DNA of 64,000 bases from Streptomyces sp. NBC_00440 (GTDB lineage Bacteria; Actinomycetota; Actinomycetes; Streptomycetales; Streptomycetaceae): positions 7,189,501 to 7,253,500 of the forward strand of contig NZ_CP107921.1 in assembly GCF_036014215.1 (NCBI RefSeq). The letters run 5' to 3'. Both the position numbers and the translations under genes were made by a program. The notes beneath the pieces were generated by a model. That model made no database searches. It was given only the letters and a program-made list of their open reading frames with translations, and was not told where the DNA came from. Each line of letters opens with the position of its first letter. Positions within the stretch are counted from its first letter, which is position 1. This document shows, in pieces, positions 62,953 to 64,000 of this stretch.

Positions 62953-63012
62953 TTCAAACCCTTCGTGTTCAAACCCCTCGTGATCAAGCCTCTCGTGTCC
63001 AAGCCCAGCGCC
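62953..63012. repeat. 15-base tandem repeat after the conservon
   Basis: Four diverging copies of TTCAAACCC(T/C)TCGTG run in exact 15-base register between the GAF stop and the convergent DUF2264 gene. In one plus-strand frame they read FKPFV, FKPLV, IKPLV, SKPSA, a pentapeptide pattern out of frame with the GAF gene. Confidence 0.75.
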
Positions 63013-63028
63013 CGCCGCGGCGGTTCGG

Positions 63029-64000
63029 TCAGGCGGTCACGGTCGTGCCGTCCGGGAACAGCAGCTCGACCGTGCCGTCCGTGACCGTGACGGAGATCGA
63101 CTCCTGGAGCGCCCCGGGGTGCACCGCGTCCCGCGAGAGGGCGACCAGGCTGACGTGCACGCTCCGCCCGCCCGGGTGTTGGCCGCGGCTCAGAGACGGT
63201 GTCGCGGAGTGCGGGCCGTACGCGTTGGCCTGCACATCTCGTGCGACCGACGCCTGTGCCCCGTCCCAGCCGTGCAGCCCCACGAGCGCACTCGTCAGCC
63301 CGTCCGCCGTACGGGCCAGCGCCCACCCGGCGCCCTCGTCGGACGAGGGACGTTCCTGGGCGGCCACCGGGTGGCCGCCCTCGCGTACGGTCACGCCCTG
63401 TGCGGCGTCCACCCGGTGCACCCGGATCTCCCAGGGGCCGTGCAGCACACTCGTCGTCTCGACCCGGGCCCCCGCGTCCTCGTACCAGGACGACGCGGTC
63501 CGGCCCTCGCAGGCCAGCCTGTTGATGCGCCGCCGCCGCGACGGCACACCGTCCGGGCCGAGCACCGCGAGATGGTTGTCCACGGCCCGTTCCCGGGCGT
63601 GCGGCGCCGCATCGGGGGCGGTCGCCGTCGAGTAGCCGAACGTGGCGTAGTGCGGGTCGTCCTCCGCTTCGCCCTGCGGCGGATTGTGGTCGCTCCCGTG
63701 GTTGATGAGCCGGACGATGCCGTCGTGCCGGGTCCCGTGCAGCAGCCAGCCGGGTGCGGGCAGCGCGGTGTACTGGTCCGACTCCTCGATGGGCAGGGCC
63801 TGTTCGCGGGCCGTCCAGGTCGGGTGATCGGCCGGGAGCAGCAGCCCCAGGAAGCCCTTCGACGCCCAGTACGGGGAAGCGGGTCCCGAGTACGGCTGGG
63901 TGGTGGGCAGGAACGTGTCGTACCAGCCCAGTGTGAGCAGCCCGCGCTCGTCGGGCACCCCGCGCTCCGCGAAGTGCCGCAGGGTGCCCGACGCGAGGCG
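63029..64000 (-). CDS. DUF2264 domain-containing protein (5' truncated)
   Basis: The 323 visible residues are the C-terminal part of a DUF2264 protein whose start lies beyond the window. TQPYSGPASPYWASKGFLGL and HPTWTAREQALP are typical. The family is found near polysaccharide-degradation genes and is thought to contain an alpha/alpha toroid, so a carbohydrate-active role is possible but unproved. The remaining part (ERAVDNHLAVLGPDGVPSRR onward) is beta-rich. It converges on the conservon. Confidence 0.8.
   Translation of the reverse strand, partial: RLASGTLRHFAERGVPDERGLLTLGWYDTFLPTTQPYSGPASPYWASKGFLGLLLPADHPTWTAREQALPIEESDQYTALPAPGWLLHGTRHDGIVRLINHGSDHNPPQGEAEDDPHYATFGYSTATAPDAAPHARERAVDNHLAVLGPDGVPSRRRRINRLACEGRTASSWYEDAGARVETTSVLHGPWEIRVHRVDAAQGVTVREGGHPVAAQERPSSDEGAGWALARTADGLTSALVGLHGWDGAQASVARDVQANAYGPHSATPSLSRGQHPGGRSVHVSLVALSRDAVHPGALQESISVTVTDGTVELLFPDGTTVTA

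Overview
The window is a stretch of a high-GC actinomycete chromosome, almost certainly Streptomyces. The evidence is GC-rich third codon positions, GTG starts and ATGA/GTGA gene overlaps, a conservon (cvnA-D), an Scr1-type HTH/DUF397 pair, a probable bldA-type TTA codon and a complete actinomycete hopanoid locus. Gene density is high. I saw no tRNA, rRNA, CRISPR array or intact insertion sequence.

Layout. 0-4 kb: end of a CaiB-type racemase/CoA-transferase, then thiolase and FadB-like beta-oxidation genes, followed by a convergent MerR regulator. 5-18 kb: housekeeping and catabolic genes (MpaB-family oxygenase, LacI regulator, secreted M1 peptidase, ABC-F protein, Tex, an SCO6745-type protein, a GlxA-type regulator with a DJ-1/PfpI partner, enoyl-CoA hydratase, an RsbW-like ATPase, and idi). 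18-28 kb: a cation-efflux protein and galE, then a seven-gene run: two CDP-alcohol phosphotransferases, a LicC-like cytidylyltransferase, an sn-glycerol-1-phosphate dehydrogenase, a family 2 glycosyltransferase and a TagGH/Wzm-Wzt-type ABC exporter. I read it as an uncharacterised route that makes, activates, transfers, decorates and exports a glycerol-1-phosphate unit. It is the most interesting system here.

28-40 kb: the hopanoid operon hpnC, hpnD, hpnE, polyprenyl diphosphate synthase, shc, hpnG, hpnH, dxs, hpnO. HpnC, HpnD and HpnE convert farnesyl diphosphate to squalene, Shc cyclises it to hopene, and HpnH, HpnG and HpnO build the extended aminated side chain. Dxs and the nearby Idi supply C5 precursors. 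The ispG copy I recall between hpnH and dxs in S. coelicolor is absent; the gap holds a terminator and inverted repeats. An XRE-cupin regulator follows, with a doubled palindrome in front of it.

41-46 kb: phosphatase, SGNH hydrolase, MBL-fold hydrolase, a DUF1203 protein and a regulator/membrane-protein pair with a clear palindromic operator. 46.7-49.3 kb is an accessory, partly decayed zone: MerR remnant, epoxide hydrolase with divergent CGNR regulator, IS630-type transposase remnant and an alpha/beta-hydrolase tail. 49.8-53.3 kb is a MarR-MFS-isochorismatase-PEBP operon.

53.3-63 kb: small hypothetical genes, an Scr1-type HTH/DUF397 pair, then a conservon (cvnA-D plus a GAF protein) divergent from two cytochrome P450 genes and a TetR regulator with a palindromic operator. 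The window ends inside a DUF2264 gene. Start sites were chosen by Shine-Dalgarno spacing and family length; families were recognised from motifs by eye, not by database search.
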